A stretch of 64,000 nucleotides of DNA, from contig NZ_CP036262.1 in assembly GCF_007741495.1 (NCBI RefSeq), forward strand, positions 6,572,001 to 6,636,000. The letters run 5' to 3'. The DNA is from Roseimaritima multifibrata. GTDB taxonomy: Bacteria > Planctomycetota > Planctomycetia > Pirellulales > Pirellulaceae. The notes below the pieces were generated by a model. That model saw only the letters and a list, made by a program, of their open reading frames with translations, was not told the DNA's origin and made no database searches. The position numbers were made by a program, and so were the translations under genes. The first letter of the stretch is position 1. The number at the start of each line of letters is the position of its first letter. Shown here in pieces: positions 30,477-40,300 of the stretch.

Positions 30477-31511
30477 CTATTCGCGTGAAGGCAACGGCAT
30501 TTTCAAAACACGATGATGGAAACTATCGGCGATGTATAAAGTCCCCGCAACCACTTTAACTCCGTGCGGACGACTTAGCACATAAGGAGCGGTATCAACC
30601 GTCGACACGGTTGCCGTTTGTGGATCATAGATTCGAATCAAATTGTTTTCGTCATCGGCGATAACGACTCGGCCATCTTCAATGACCTGCAAATGTTTTG
30701 GCCCCTTAAACTGTGCTTCCAACGCGGGACCATCACGGTGCCCACCTTTTCCTGTTCCAGCAACCGTCGTGACGCGACCGTCTTTGACGTGACGCAAGGC
30801 GTGTCCCGAGCGTTCCACTAGATACCAACTACCATCCGGTGCAAAGGCTGCGGCCCGAGGATCCACAAAGGGCTGCTCGGTAGCCAACTGGCCATCCTGC
30901 GGAACGCCTCGCTTGCCATTGCCCGCAACCGTCTTCACGGCACCCGATGCGAGATCGATCTGGCGAATGCGACGGTTATTGATATCCGCAACCAACATTT
31001 GCTGACCATCCGCGTCGAACGAAACACAGATCGGTCGTTCAAAACGAGCCGTCTGAATCGTCCCCTGCTCGCCATCAAAACCCAGCTTTCCATTTCCGGC
31101 AAAGCTTGAAACCATTTTTGTCTTTGGATCATACAGGCGAATCGCATGGTTTAGATGATCGGACAGATAGACCAATCCATCTGGACCGATGGCGACATTG
31201 TGCAGTTTATTGAAACGAGCATCTTTCCCCGTTCCGTTGGCGTACCCCAGTTCCTCATTCCCTGCCAAAACGGTCACCCCTTCGCTGGCGGACCATTTCA
31301 TCAACCGCCCGCCGTTGTATTCAGGAATAATCATCGCCCCAGACGCGTCAAACTCGACAGCAAACGGCGTATTCAATTCCCCTGGCTCGGCTTTTCCCGG
31401 ATTGGGATCTGTCAAACCGACGACGACTTCGACATCGCTGCCTTGCAGAACCGAGGAAAAGGAAACGGCAAGGATGCCAGCAACTAGAAAACGACCATGC
31501 ATGTTGAGCAT
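30477..31511 (-). CDS. Secreted NHL-repeat beta-propeller protein
   Basis: A 344-residue protein from the ATG at 31511, which has GCGGAG 8 bp upstream; the longer frame begins at a TTG. A signal peptide (RFLVAGILAVSFSSVLQGS) precedes NHL-type units. The repeated pattern is a strand with GPDGLVYLSDHLNHAIRLYD, or the variants DGQQMLVADINNRRIRQIDL and VIADDENNLIRIYD, each followed by a VxxxAGxGxxG strand (FAGNGKLGFDG, VAGNGKRGVPQDG, VAGTGKGGHRDG). Proteins of this type act extracytoplasmically as binding scaffolds or lactonase-like enzymes. No catalytic motif can be assigned. Confidence 0.85.
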   Translation of the reverse strand: MLNMHGRFLVAGILAVSFSSVLQGSDVEVVVGLTDPNPGKAEPGELNTPFAVEFDASGAMIIPEYNGGRLMKWSASEGVTVLAGNEELGYANGTGKDARFNKLHNVAIGPDGLVYLSDHLNHAIRLYDPKTKMVSSFAGNGKLGFDGEQGTIQTARFERPICVSFDADGQQMLVADINNRRIRQIDLASGAVKTVAGNGKRGVPQDGQLATEQPFVDPRAAAFAPDGSWYLVERSGHALRHVKDGRVTTVAGTGKGGHRDGPALEAQFKGPKHLQVIEDGRVVIADDENNLIRIYDPQTATVSTVDTAPYVLSRPHGVKVVAGTLYIADSFHHRVLKMPLPSRE

Positions 31512-31860
31512 CAAGAAACTCCGCAAAATTCAAAGCAACCGAGTGAGAGGGAAAATTATCGATTCCCATAATAACTGTAAAACCGGCTGGTGACCCAATT
31601 TTATAGACGGCCCGTTTAACGTTTCGTACAATGGCCCTACCCGCCAAAGAGATCGTGCAGCTTTTGAGTCGTTTGTTTGTAGCCGTTTCCGTGACTCTCT
31701 CTTTAAGAGGCTGTGAATTTATTTCAGTGAGCAACAAGGCTTTAGCCGCTCACAAACGAAATGCTCGACCCAATAAATTCCAAACCTCTGAGAGTCGGCA
31801 CTCCTTGCACAAAGAGAGTGGCATCCAGCCACTCGACCTCCATTTATCTAGGATTCTCTG
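31512..31860. other. Divergent intergenic region without gene
   Basis: This 349-bp gap separates the leftward NHL gene from the rightward DUF3500-like gene. It must carry both promoters. A TACAAT at 31627-31632 is a possible -10 box reading rightward. No convincing open frame, repeat or RNA gene was seen. Confidence 0.4.
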
Positions 31861-32853
31861 ATGTCTATCCGTCCTACCCGCCGCCAGTTTCTAGAAACCT
31901 CTTCCGCCATCGCGGTCGCTTCGGCGGTCCCCAAGGTCGCTCTGGGTAAAGAAACAAAGCCGACCGCGGAATCGCTAACAAAGGTCCTGTACGAATCCTT
32001 CAGCCCCAAGCAACGCGAAACCGTCTGCTTCGACTGGGATCATCAAGACCCAAAACGCGGTCTGCTGCGGACGTTTGTCGCCAACAACTGGCAAATCACC
32101 AAACCGGAAGTCGTGGGAGATTTCTACACCGATGACCAACGCCAAATCATCCGTGACATTTTCGAAGCGATCATCAATCCGGAATGGCACGAGCGATACG
32201 ACAAACAACTGACCGATGATGCGGGCGGATTCGGGAACGAGCAGTCGCTGGCGATCTTTGGAAATCCCAACGCTGATAAATTTGAAATGGTCCTGACAGG
32301 CCGTCACATGACGCTTCGCTGCGACGGAAATTCGGCCGACCATGTCGCCTTCGGCGGACCGATTTTCTACGGGCACGACACGGGCGGATTCAACGAAGGA
32401 AAAGACCACCTGGACAACGTCTTTTGGCCACAAGCGATTGCTGCGAACGGCCTGTACAAAATGCTGGACGGCAAGCAACGCAAACTAGCCTTGCTGCCTC
32501 AAACACCACGTGAACAGCAAGCAGGATTTCGCGGCCCCGCCGCAGACCTGCCAGGGATTCCAACCAGTGAACTCGCCGGCGACCAAAAAGAACACCTGCA
32601 AAAGGTGCTTAAAATGTTGGTCGAAATGTACCGCGAAAGCGATCAGCAAGAAGCGATGCAGTGCTTAACGGCACAAGGAGGCCTGGATGCCTGCCACCTA
32701 TCCTTCTACAGCGACAAAGACATCGGCAATGACCAAGTCTGGGACAACTGGCGACTGGAAGGGCCTTCGTTCGTCTGGCATTTCCGCGGTGCACCACACG
32801 TCCACGTGTGGGTTCACCTAGCCGATTCGCCGGAAGTCAAACTAAACGCTTAA
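31861..32853 (+). CDS. Tat-exported DUF3500-like protein
   Basis: A 330-residue protein with a Tat signal (TRRQFLETSSAIAVASAVPK). The mature part resembles DUF3500. It opens with LYESFSPKQRETVCFDWD, has MVLTGRHMTLRCDGNSADHV (a strand ending in GRHxTL), PIFYGHDTGGF, and closes with GPSFVWHFRGAPHVHVWV, where DUF3500 proteins have a conserved Gly-Pro and His-containing strand. The biochemical role of the family is not known to me. It stands alone between repeat-rich gaps. Confidence 0.72.
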   Translation: MSIRPTRRQFLETSSAIAVASAVPKVALGKETKPTAESLTKVLYESFSPKQRETVCFDWDHQDPKRGLLRTFVANNWQITKPEVVGDFYTDDQRQIIRDIFEAIINPEWHERYDKQLTDDAGGFGNEQSLAIFGNPNADKFEMVLTGRHMTLRCDGNSADHVAFGGPIFYGHDTGGFNEGKDHLDNVFWPQAIAANGLYKMLDGKQRKLALLPQTPREQQAGFRGPAADLPGIPTSELAGDQKEHLQKVLKMLVEMYRESDQQEAMQCLTAQGGLDACHLSFYSDKDIGNDQVWDNWRLEGPSFVWHFRGAPHVHVWVHLADSPEVKLNA

Positions 32854-32929
32854 CGGCTGGGCGATGGAATCGAAAAGCGGAGAAAGATTGTCGCCCGGCA
32901 TTTAATGAGGCTGCCTCTCCGGGCTCGCA

Positions 32930-33031
32930 GGCTGTCGAAATCCCAACCCGCTGCGTAAGCGAGGGATTGCAGACCACGTTCCCGGTCCCTCGCTTATGCA
33001 GCGGGTTGAGGTTTTCTGATGCATTGCCGCA
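32930..33031 (-). repeat. Dispersed palindromic element, copy 2
   Basis: The stem arms lie at 32942-32966 and 32986-33010, with two mismatches in 25 bp. The left arm contains CTGCGTAAGCGAGGGA. In reverse orientation the loop (CCGGGAACGTGGT) and the outer flank (GTGCGGCAATGCATC) match copy 1 at 24060. It lies between the DUF3500-like gene and the convergent hydrolase gene. Confidence 0.85.
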
Positions 33032-33093
33032 CAGCAGCACCCCAACTCGGAAACCGCGTTCTAGCGAGCGTCGCTACGTGAGCGATTTGTCAA

Positions 33094-33783
33094 TCACAGT
33101 TCAAACGACACGCCGATTTCGGGAACCACCGGTTCGGCGTCTGTTTGCGACCGGATCTCTTCAGCCCACGCCTCGGCGTCCTGGTCGATAGGTGGCCAGG
33201 TTCCAAAGTGTGCGGGGACCACTTTCTTCGGCGAAATCAGCTTGGTTGCTTTGACGCTGTCAGCCGGCCCCATCGTGAATCGATCCCCGATCGGCAGCAC
33301 CGCAACATCAACGCCTTGAGCGTACGACTGCATGTCCGAAAACAAAGCGGTATCGCAGGCGAAGTAAACCCGTTTGCCATCGGAGAATGTCAACACAAAT
33401 CCACCCGGCTGGCCACCATAACTGCCATCGGGCAAACCGCTGCTATGCAGTGCAGGCGTCAGTTGCACGGAACCAAAGGGCAACGAAATCCTCCCTCCGG
33501 TGTTCATCATTTCGACATTCTCGACCCCATGCTTAGCTTGAAACCACTGCGCGATTTCAAAGTTCGCCACGACCTTTGATCCGCAACGATTTGCGATCGC
33601 AGCAACATCGGCAACATGATCAAAATGACCATGCGAAACCAGGATCACCGAGATATTCTGCAATTCGTCAGCGGCCATTTTTGCGGCTGGGTTATCGGTC
33701 AAAAAGGGATCTAAAAGGATCCGCTCTTCGCCCGCTTCGATCAACCAGCTTCCGTGCGATAACCAAGTTAGTTTTGTCGTCAT
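33094..33783 (-). CDS. UPF0173 metal-dependent hydrolase (metallo-beta-lactamase fold)
   Basis: A 229-residue protein of the UPF0173/YtkL type. It starts KLTWLSHGSWLIEAGEERIL and has the metal-binding motif VSHGHFDHVADVAAIA (HxHxDH), then a His in LTPALHSSGLP, Asp in FACDTALFSDM and His near the end in VPAHFGTWP. These match the metallo-beta-lactamase metal ligands. The physiological substrate is unknown. It follows trpB by 3 bp on the same strand, so the two are cotranscribed, but no functional link to tryptophan is known. Confidence 0.9.
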   Translation of the reverse strand: MTTKLTWLSHGSWLIEAGEERILLDPFLTDNPAAKMAADELQNISVILVSHGHFDHVADVAAIANRCGSKVVANFEIAQWFQAKHGVENVEMMNTGGRISLPFGSVQLTPALHSSGLPDGSYGGQPGGFVLTFSDGKRVYFACDTALFSDMQSYAQGVDVAVLPIGDRFTMGPADSVKATKLISPKKVVPAHFGTWPPIDQDAEAWAEEIRSQTDAEPVVPEIGVSFEL

Positions 33784-33786
33784 GAT

Positions 33787-35010
33787 CTATTCCCAAGATT
33801 CGCCGCGCAGCCGAGCCAATTCCATTGCGTCTTTGTCTCCACGTCCTGACAGACAAATCACCAAGTGCTGGTCCGAGGACATCGACTTGGCAATTTCCAT
33901 CGCTTTGGCGGTTGCGTGACTGGTTTCCAAAGCGGCTAAGATCCCTTCGCTCTTGGCAAGTTTATCAAACGCATCAAGGGCTTCGGTGTCCTGACATTGA
34001 ACGTAATCCGCACGCCCGGTGTCTTTCCAGTAACTGTGCTCAGGGCCTACGCCTGGGTAATCCAGTCCTGCACTCATCGAATGCACATCGCAGGTCTGGC
34101 CATCTTCGTCCTGCATGACGTAGCTGAAACTACCATGCAAAACGCCCGGGGCTCCGTAGGTCAACGGAGAGGCATGGTCCCCCGGCTTTGTACCACGGCC
34201 CCCGGCCTCAACCCCCACCATCCGAACGCCTTCGTCTTCGACAAAGGGATAGAACATTCCCGCGGCATTGCTGCCACCACCGACACAGGCGACGACGCAG
34301 TCCGGCAGGCTGCCAAAACTATCCAGGCACTGTTCGCGAGTTTCGCGGCCGATAACCGCCTGGAAATCACGGACCATCATCGGGAACGGATGCGGGCCGA
34401 TCACGCTACCAATGATGTAATGAGTCGATTCGACCGACGACATCCAGTCTCGCATCGCTTCGTTTACCGCATCGCGTAATGTCCGCGAGCCACTTTCGAC
34501 GGGATGGATTTCAGCCCCCAACAACCGCATGCTAAAGACGTTTGGTTTTTGCCGGCGAACGTCTTCGGCCCCCATGTAGACAACACATGGCAAACCGAAA
34601 TGGGCACATGCCGTCGCGCTGGCGACGCCGTGCTGCCCTGCCCCGGTTTCCGCGATGACTCGCGTCTTTCCCATCCGCAGCGTCAACAACGCCTGGCCGA
34701 GGGTATTGTTAATTTTATGAGCCCCCGTGTGGTTCAGATCCTCACGTTTCAGCCAAATCTGAGCCCCACCAACGGCAGAACTAAGGCGACGAGCGTGATA
34801 GAGAGGACTTGGGCGGCCTACGAAAGTCTTCAGCAACCCGTTCAGTTCCTCTTGAAATAGAGGATCTTTTTTGGCTTTTTCGTACTCTTCAGCCAATTGA
34901 TCGAGCGCACACGTCAGCGTTTCGGGCACAAAACGCCCGCCAAAATCACCAAAGCGGCCTTGAGCGTCAGGAACCTGTGCGGAGGCAGGAGAATCAGGAG
35001 GGGTCGTCAT
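33787..35010 (-). CDS. trpB: Tryptophan synthase beta subunit
   Basis: Condenses indole and serine to tryptophan (EC 4.2.1.20). The 407 residues from the ATG at 35010 match the family. Pyridoxal-phosphate lysine K99 lies in [11 protein letters not shown]. Other landmarks are [25 protein letters not shown], the phosphate-binding glycine run [10 protein letters not shown] and [10 protein letters not shown]. The longer frame begins at a TTG and is less likely. trpA is not adjacent. It is therefore split from the usual trp operon. Confidence 0.97.
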   Translation of the reverse strand: MTTPPDSPASAQVPDAQGRFGDFGGRFVPETLTCALDQLAEEYEKAKKDPLFQEELNGLLKTFVGRPSPLYHARRLSSAVGGAQIWLKREDLNHTGAHKINNTLGQALLTLRMGKTRVIAETGAGQHGVASATACAHFGLPCVVYMGAEDVRRQKPNVFSMRLLGAEIHPVESGSRTLRDAVNEAMRDWMSSVESTHYIIGSVIGPHPFPMMVRDFQAVIGRETREQCLDSFGSLPDCVVACVGGGSNAAGMFYPFVEDEGVRMVGVEAGGRGTKPGDHASPLTYGAPGVLHGSFSYVMQDEDGQTCDVHSMSAGLDYPGVGPEHSYWKDTGRADYVQCQDTEALDAFDKLAKSEGILAALETSHATAKAMEIAKSMSSDQHLVICLSGRGDKDAMELARLRGESWE

Positions 35011-35121
35011 ACTAGATTCCAATGAAATAAATGGTCAGTCCATCGATTGTGGGGACTCGTGACAGAAAGTCAACGTCGCAAGAGCTGTCCAAATCGCCCT
35101 TCATGGTAGAATGCAACGATC

Positions 35122-35982
35122 ATGCCAGAATTACCCGAAGTCGAAACAATGCGACGCGGTGTCGCGGGGATCTGCGGACATCGGATCCTCTCGGTCCGCC
35201 GTACCCCGTGCGAACTGCGACCGATCGCCGTCTCCCCCCGCATGGATGCCCTTAACCGCCGCGTCCAAGGCCGGACGATCCAGAGCATCGGCCGCCGGGG
35301 CAAACGCATCTTGTTGGAATTGGATGATCAAGCCGCGATCGTGATCGAACCGCGAATGACCGGCCTGGTCCTGGTGGCCGATCCTCCCAACCAAACACAC
35401 CTGCGAATCCAAATTGAACTGGAGGGCCCTCTACACGACCAGCTGCTTTTCTGGGATCGACGCGGCCTGGGGACGTTTCGGTGGTATGACGCAGCAGGCC
35501 TGAAAAGCCATCTTGGCACGGATCGGCTGGGCATCGATGCGCTGTCGATCACCTGGGAACAGCTACGTGAAAAACTGCAAACCAGCCAACGAGCGATCAA
35601 GGTCGCCCTCCTCGATCAAAAAGCGGTCGCAGGAATCGGAAATTTGTATGCCGCCGAAATCCTCCATCTCGCAGGAATCGACCCGCGGACCAAATGCCTT
35701 AATCTGACCAAGAAACAATGGCAACGGATCGATTCGGCGATCCGTCAGGTATTAGAAAAAGCGATTCAATACGAAGGGTCAACGCTAGCCGACGGGACCT
35801 ACCGCAACGCCCTCAATCATGAAGGGGGCTACCAAAACCACCACCAGGTCTACGACCGCGAAAATCATCCCTGTTTTCGCTGCACCGACGGTTCCATTCG
35901 CCGCATCGTGCAAGCACAGCGAGCCACTTTTTTCTGCCCGAAATGCCAGCAAAAACGCGGGTTGCACGTCACGATCGGCTAA
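35122..35982 (+). CDS. mutM: Formamidopyrimidine-DNA glycosylase
   Basis: Removes oxidised purines such as 8-oxoguanine from DNA and cleaves the abasic site. The protein begins PELPEVETMRRGV, so after Met removal Pro is the catalytic N-terminus with the following Glu. The helix-two-turn-helix region is present (LLDQKAVAGIGNLYAAEILH). The C-terminal zinc finger has C251, C254, C272 and C275. The 286 residues are slightly longer than the E. coli enzyme (269). It diverges from trpB across 111 bp. Confidence 0.97.
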   Translation: MPELPEVETMRRGVAGICGHRILSVRRTPCELRPIAVSPRMDALNRRVQGRTIQSIGRRGKRILLELDDQAAIVIEPRMTGLVLVADPPNQTHLRIQIELEGPLHDQLLFWDRRGLGTFRWYDAAGLKSHLGTDRLGIDALSITWEQLREKLQTSQRAIKVALLDQKAVAGIGNLYAAEILHLAGIDPRTKCLNLTKKQWQRIDSAIRQVLEKAIQYEGSTLADGTYRNALNHEGGYQNHHQVYDRENHPCFRCTDGSIRRIVQAQRATFFCPKCQQKRGLHVTIG

Positions 35983-36082
35983 AATCGACCTAGTCCCCGT
36001 AGCCTCCGACTGCCACAATAGACGAGGGAATTCACGCTCCGCCGGCCTTCCCTATTATCGACATTCCCAACGCCCAGGATCG

Positions 36083-37162
36083 ATGGCAATGACAGACCAG
36101 CTCGCCCTATCAGCTGCGACCACCCGCCGCGACCTTCTACGCAAAGCGTTGTGGGGAGGCGCCGCAGCGGTCACGCTTGGCAGCAGCCAACCGACTTCGT
36201 TATTCGCGGCGGCTCGAAATCCGCGGTGGACCGAATCGACGACCAAGGGGCTGGAGTGGTTGCGAAAAACCCAATCCTCTCGCGGCCAGTGGAACGTGCA
36301 GGTCTACCCCACGGCGATGGCAGCCCTCGCCGGGACCGCAATGATTGCCAGCGGATCGACCACGACCCAGGGCCCCTACGCGCGAGAACTGGCCCGCGCG
36401 ACCGATTACCTGATCAGCAAATCACGCTCCAACGGACTGATCGGAGACCCTCAAACCGATAGCCGGTACACCTACGGGCACGGATTCGCAATGCTGTTTC
36501 TTTCCCAAGTCCTAGGGGAAGAAGGGCTGATTGAACGTCGCGATGAACTGGTCGATGTGCTCAGTCGAGCGGTCGAATTCAGCGGCAACGCCCAAACCCC
36601 CGCGGGTGGCTGGGGCTACGTCTCCGCTCGTGAAGGAAATAACTTCGATGAGGGATCGACCACGATCACGCAAGTGCAAGGCCTTCGCGGCTGCCGCAAC
36701 GCCGGAATCGCGGTCCCTGCCAAAATCATCGAACAGGCCAAAGAGTACATCTACGTCTGCAAGAACCCCGACGGCGGAATCAGCTACAGCAGTCGTCAAA
36801 CGGGAAGCAGTCGGCCGGCGATTACGGCAGCCGCTCTGGCCGCCCTCTACAACGCCGGGGACGATGCCAGCGAACACATTCCCGACATGCTGAAGTACTC
36901 AAAAGACAACCTGCACAACATCAATGATACTGCAGGGGCATTCGGTCACTGGCACTACACCTACCTCTACTACAGCCAAGTCGTCTACCGCCAAGGCGAC
37001 GACCTTTGGCTGAAATTTCGCGACCAGCTGTACGACCGAATTGTCTCGGACCAACGCCCCGACGGATACTGGGAGGGGCAAATCCATCCGGTCTACGTGA
37101 CCGCCTGCAACTTAATCATGTTGCAGCTAGACCGAGGTTTCCTACCAATCTATCAAAGATAA
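36083..37162 (+). CDS. Tat-exported terpenoid-cyclase-fold (prenyltransferase/squalene-oxidase repeat) protein
   Basis: A 359-residue protein from the ATG at 36083 (an in-frame ATG at 36089 is possible). The N-terminus has a Tat-type signal (TTRRDLLRKALWGGAAAVTL). The mature part is an alpha-alpha barrel with repeats such as GLEWLRKTQSSRGQWN, GGWGYVS, AKEYIYVCKNPDGGISYS and QRPDGYWEG, the pattern of squalene-cyclase and prenyltransferase repeats. It lacks an obvious DxDD cyclase motif, so a binding role is more likely than terpene cyclisation. Planctomycetes have several such exported proteins. The upstream open frame overlapping mutM is a shadow. Confidence 0.82.
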   Translation: MAMTDQLALSAATTRRDLLRKALWGGAAAVTLGSSQPTSLFAAARNPRWTESTTKGLEWLRKTQSSRGQWNVQVYPTAMAALAGTAMIASGSTTTQGPYARELARATDYLISKSRSNGLIGDPQTDSRYTYGHGFAMLFLSQVLGEEGLIERRDELVDVLSRAVEFSGNAQTPAGGWGYVSAREGNNFDEGSTTITQVQGLRGCRNAGIAVPAKIIEQAKEYIYVCKNPDGGISYSSRQTGSSRPAITAAALAALYNAGDDASEHIPDMLKYSKDNLHNINDTAGAFGHWHYTYLYYSQVVYRQGDDLWLKFRDQLYDRIVSDQRPDGYWEGQIHPVYVTACNLIMLQLDRGFLPIYQR

Positions 37163-37172
37163 AAAACAACCT

Positions 37173-37260
37173 CCGCCACTCCGCCACTCCGCCACTCCGC
37201 CACTCCGCCACTCCTTCACTCCTTCACTCCGTGTCTCCGTGTCTCCGTGTCTCCGTGTCT
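37173..37260. repeat. Degenerate 8-bp tandem repeat
   Basis: Eleven consecutive 8-bp units fill 88 bp: five CCGCCACT, two CCTTCACT and four CCGTGTCT. They fill most of the 140-bp gap between two convergent genes and are followed by CCCAAC. Runs of the same variant next to each other suggest slippage expansion. Confidence 0.9.
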
Positions 37261-37302
37261 CCCAACAAAGGGAGCACAAAAACAAACTCCACCACCCCCG
37301 CG

Positions 37303-40300
37303 CTACTTCTTCCACTTAGGCCCGCCGCCCTGGGACAATTGCGGCCGAGTCGTCAGCATCTTGTAGCCTCCGATCCCCAGCAGGTCATCCAATCTGGCTC
37401 GCAGTTCGTTTGTCAATTCCAGCTGAGTGCTCTTGCTACGCATGTGAATGACATGACCATCGGTCACCTTTACAGCGAACAGTAACTCCTGCTTACCTGG
37501 ATACCCGCGAATGATTTCGCGAATCTGTGGCAGCATTTCTTCACTATGTTTTTCCTGGTCGATCTGAACCCGGATCCCACGGGTATAGCGGCCATCCAGT
37601 TCATCGATTGGAACCAATTCATTGACAATTAAATTGACGTCATCGCCGCCGCCACGCTTGTCACAGACACCTCGCACCATCACCACCGAGTCAGAGATAA
37701 CCTTTTCTCCCATCTCGGCATAACCATTGGGCCACATGATGCAGCGAATGGCACCCTGCATATCTTCCAAATCAAAGTTAACGTATTTGGAAGGAGAACC
37801 TGGTTTACTATTTTTGGTATGGGCGATCTTCACGGAACTGATCATCCCTCCGATCATGACCTCAGCACGATCCTTCAGCGGCCCTAGTTGATCGGTCTGG
37901 TGTGAACGGAAAGCGGATAGTTTGGGTTCATACTCTGCCAGCGGATGGCTGGTCAGATAGAAACCCAGCACTTCCTTTTCACTGATCAACTTTTGCCTTT
38001 CCGGTGTTTCCTCCATGTCGGGCAACGTATCAGCGGCGGTCGGTGCATCTTCTTCCTCTTCGAAATCGCCGAACAAACTTGCTTGACCACTTTTTTTGTC
38101 TGCGAGGGCTGCAGCTCCACTTTGCATAGCCCGTTCCATGACGGCTACCAACTGACTTCGTTTGGCTCCAAAGCTATCCATCGCCCCCGCTTTGATCAGG
38201 GTTTCAATCGCCGATTTATTACAGGCGCCAGGATCGACCCGTTCACAAAAATCAAAGATGTCCTTAAAGGGACCGTTCTTCTTCCGTTCGGTTTCGATCG
38301 CGACACCGGTCGATCCACCGCAACCTTTGATGGCGGACAAGGCAAAATAGATTTTGCCATCATTGACTGAGAAATCGGCGTCGCTGTGATTGACATCGGG
38401 GTTCACCACTTCAATGCCCATCCGCTCACAATCCTCCATATGCTCGACCATCGGGTCTTTGCGTTTGAAGTTTCGTGACGAGATATCACTGGCCAGCAGC
38501 GAGGCCATGAATTCGACAGGATAGTGTGCCTTCAGATAAGCCGTCTGGAAGGCGATCAATGCGTATGCGGTACTGTGCGATTTATTGAAACCGTAACCGG
38601 CAAACTTCTGAATCAAACTCCAGATTTCTACGGCATCTTTTTCTGCCAACCCCGATTCAACGGAACCGCTGATGAATTTATCGCGGTTTTCATTGATCAG
38701 ATCTTCGTTCTTTTTACTAATCGCCTTAATACAAGTGTATGCACTGGCCAGCGGGATTCCTCCCAGCCGGTTCAAAATCCGCATCACCTGTTCTTGGTAA
38801 ACCATAACCGAGTTGGTCTCGGCAAGGATTTCTTCCAGCACCGGATGCTTGTATTCCGGCTGCAAGCGACCGTGCTTAATATCGACATACATATCGACCA
38901 TCCCACCTTCCAGTGGTCCCGGTCGATAGAGTGCCGCGGTCGCAATAATGTCGTGGAAACTGTCGGGCTTCATTCGCTGCAGGAGGTCACGGATCCCGCC
39001 CGATTCCAACTGGAAGACCCCTTTAGTTTCCCCGCGCTGCAGCAACTGATAGGTCGCCTTATCCTTCAGAGGAAACTTCAGCGGATCGATCGTCTCCCCG
39101 GTGGTCTGTTTGACAAACGCGACGGCTCGGGAGAGCATCGTCAAGTTCCGCAGCCCCAGAAAGTCCATCTTTAGCAGACCGGCCGCTTCGACATCTTTCA
39201 TCGCCCACTGGGTGATCACATCCTGCTTCCCCGGAACTCGGCCCAGCGGCACAAATTCGGTTAGCGGGCGGTCGGCGATCACCACCGCCGCAGCGTGTGT
39301 CCCCACATTTCGAGCCAGGCCTTCGATTCGCATCGCCAGATCCAGCATTTCGCGGATCTCGGCATCGTTCTCGTACGTCAGCCTTAGATCATCACTCTTT
39401 TCCAATGCCTTGCTGATCGTGATCTTCAGTTCATCAGGGACCATTTCGGTAACCTGATTGACGCGCATCAAGGGAATCCCGAGGGCACGCCCGACGTCTT
39501 TGATCGCAGCCCTTGCCGCCAGCGTCCCAAAGGTACCGATCTGGCAAACGTTGTCGTTCCCGTACCGCTCCTTCACGTACTGGATGATCTCGACACGCCG
39601 TTCTTTTTCAAAGTCGATATCGATATCGGGCGGCTCTAGCCGGCTTTCATCGAGAAATCGCTCAAACAGCAAGTCATATTCCAGCGGACAGACGTGCGAG
39701 AGATACAACGCATAGCAGACGATTGCCCCCACACCACTACCACGAGCCGTCGCCCAAATCCCCAGCGAGCGAGCATGATGGACAAAGTCAAAGTTGATCA
39801 AGAAGTAGGTTGGGAAACCCAGTTTTTCAATAACGCCTAATTCACGCTCCAGTCGAGCAACCACCACTTCCGTCAATTCGCCATCGACCAGCCGTTCTTC
39901 GTTCCCTTGGTACCGATCCTTCAGCCCCTTGATGCATAATTGCCGGAGGTACTCGATCGGCGTCAATTCATCCGGGCATTCAAATTTCGGGAAGAAGTGC
40001 TTGCCCAGTTCCAGGTCGATATCAACGCTGTCAGCGATCTCTTGACTGCGCGCGACGGCATCTTCCAAGCCCGGAAATTTTTCATACATCTGTTCGGGGC
40101 TACGGAGGAAATATTGATTCCCATCCATTTTCATCCGCGACTGGTCTGTGCGGAATCGCCCGGTATTGATGCATAACATCACATCCTGTGCTTCCGCATC
40201 CTCGGGATCGACGTAGTGCGTGTCGCTGGTAGTGACAACTGGCAACCCCATCTGCTTAGCGATATCAACGGCCCCTTCCAGCTGCATTCGCTGGATGTCG

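Noticed and set aside
32808-33191. 127-residue frame over the palindrome copy 2
   Set aside because: It spans the end of the DUF3500-like gene, the palindrome and the end of the hydrolase gene on the other strand, so it is a chance frame.
37173-37260. CRISPR-like short repeat
   Set aside because: Units are 8 bp and contiguous with no spacers; this is a simple tandem repeat.
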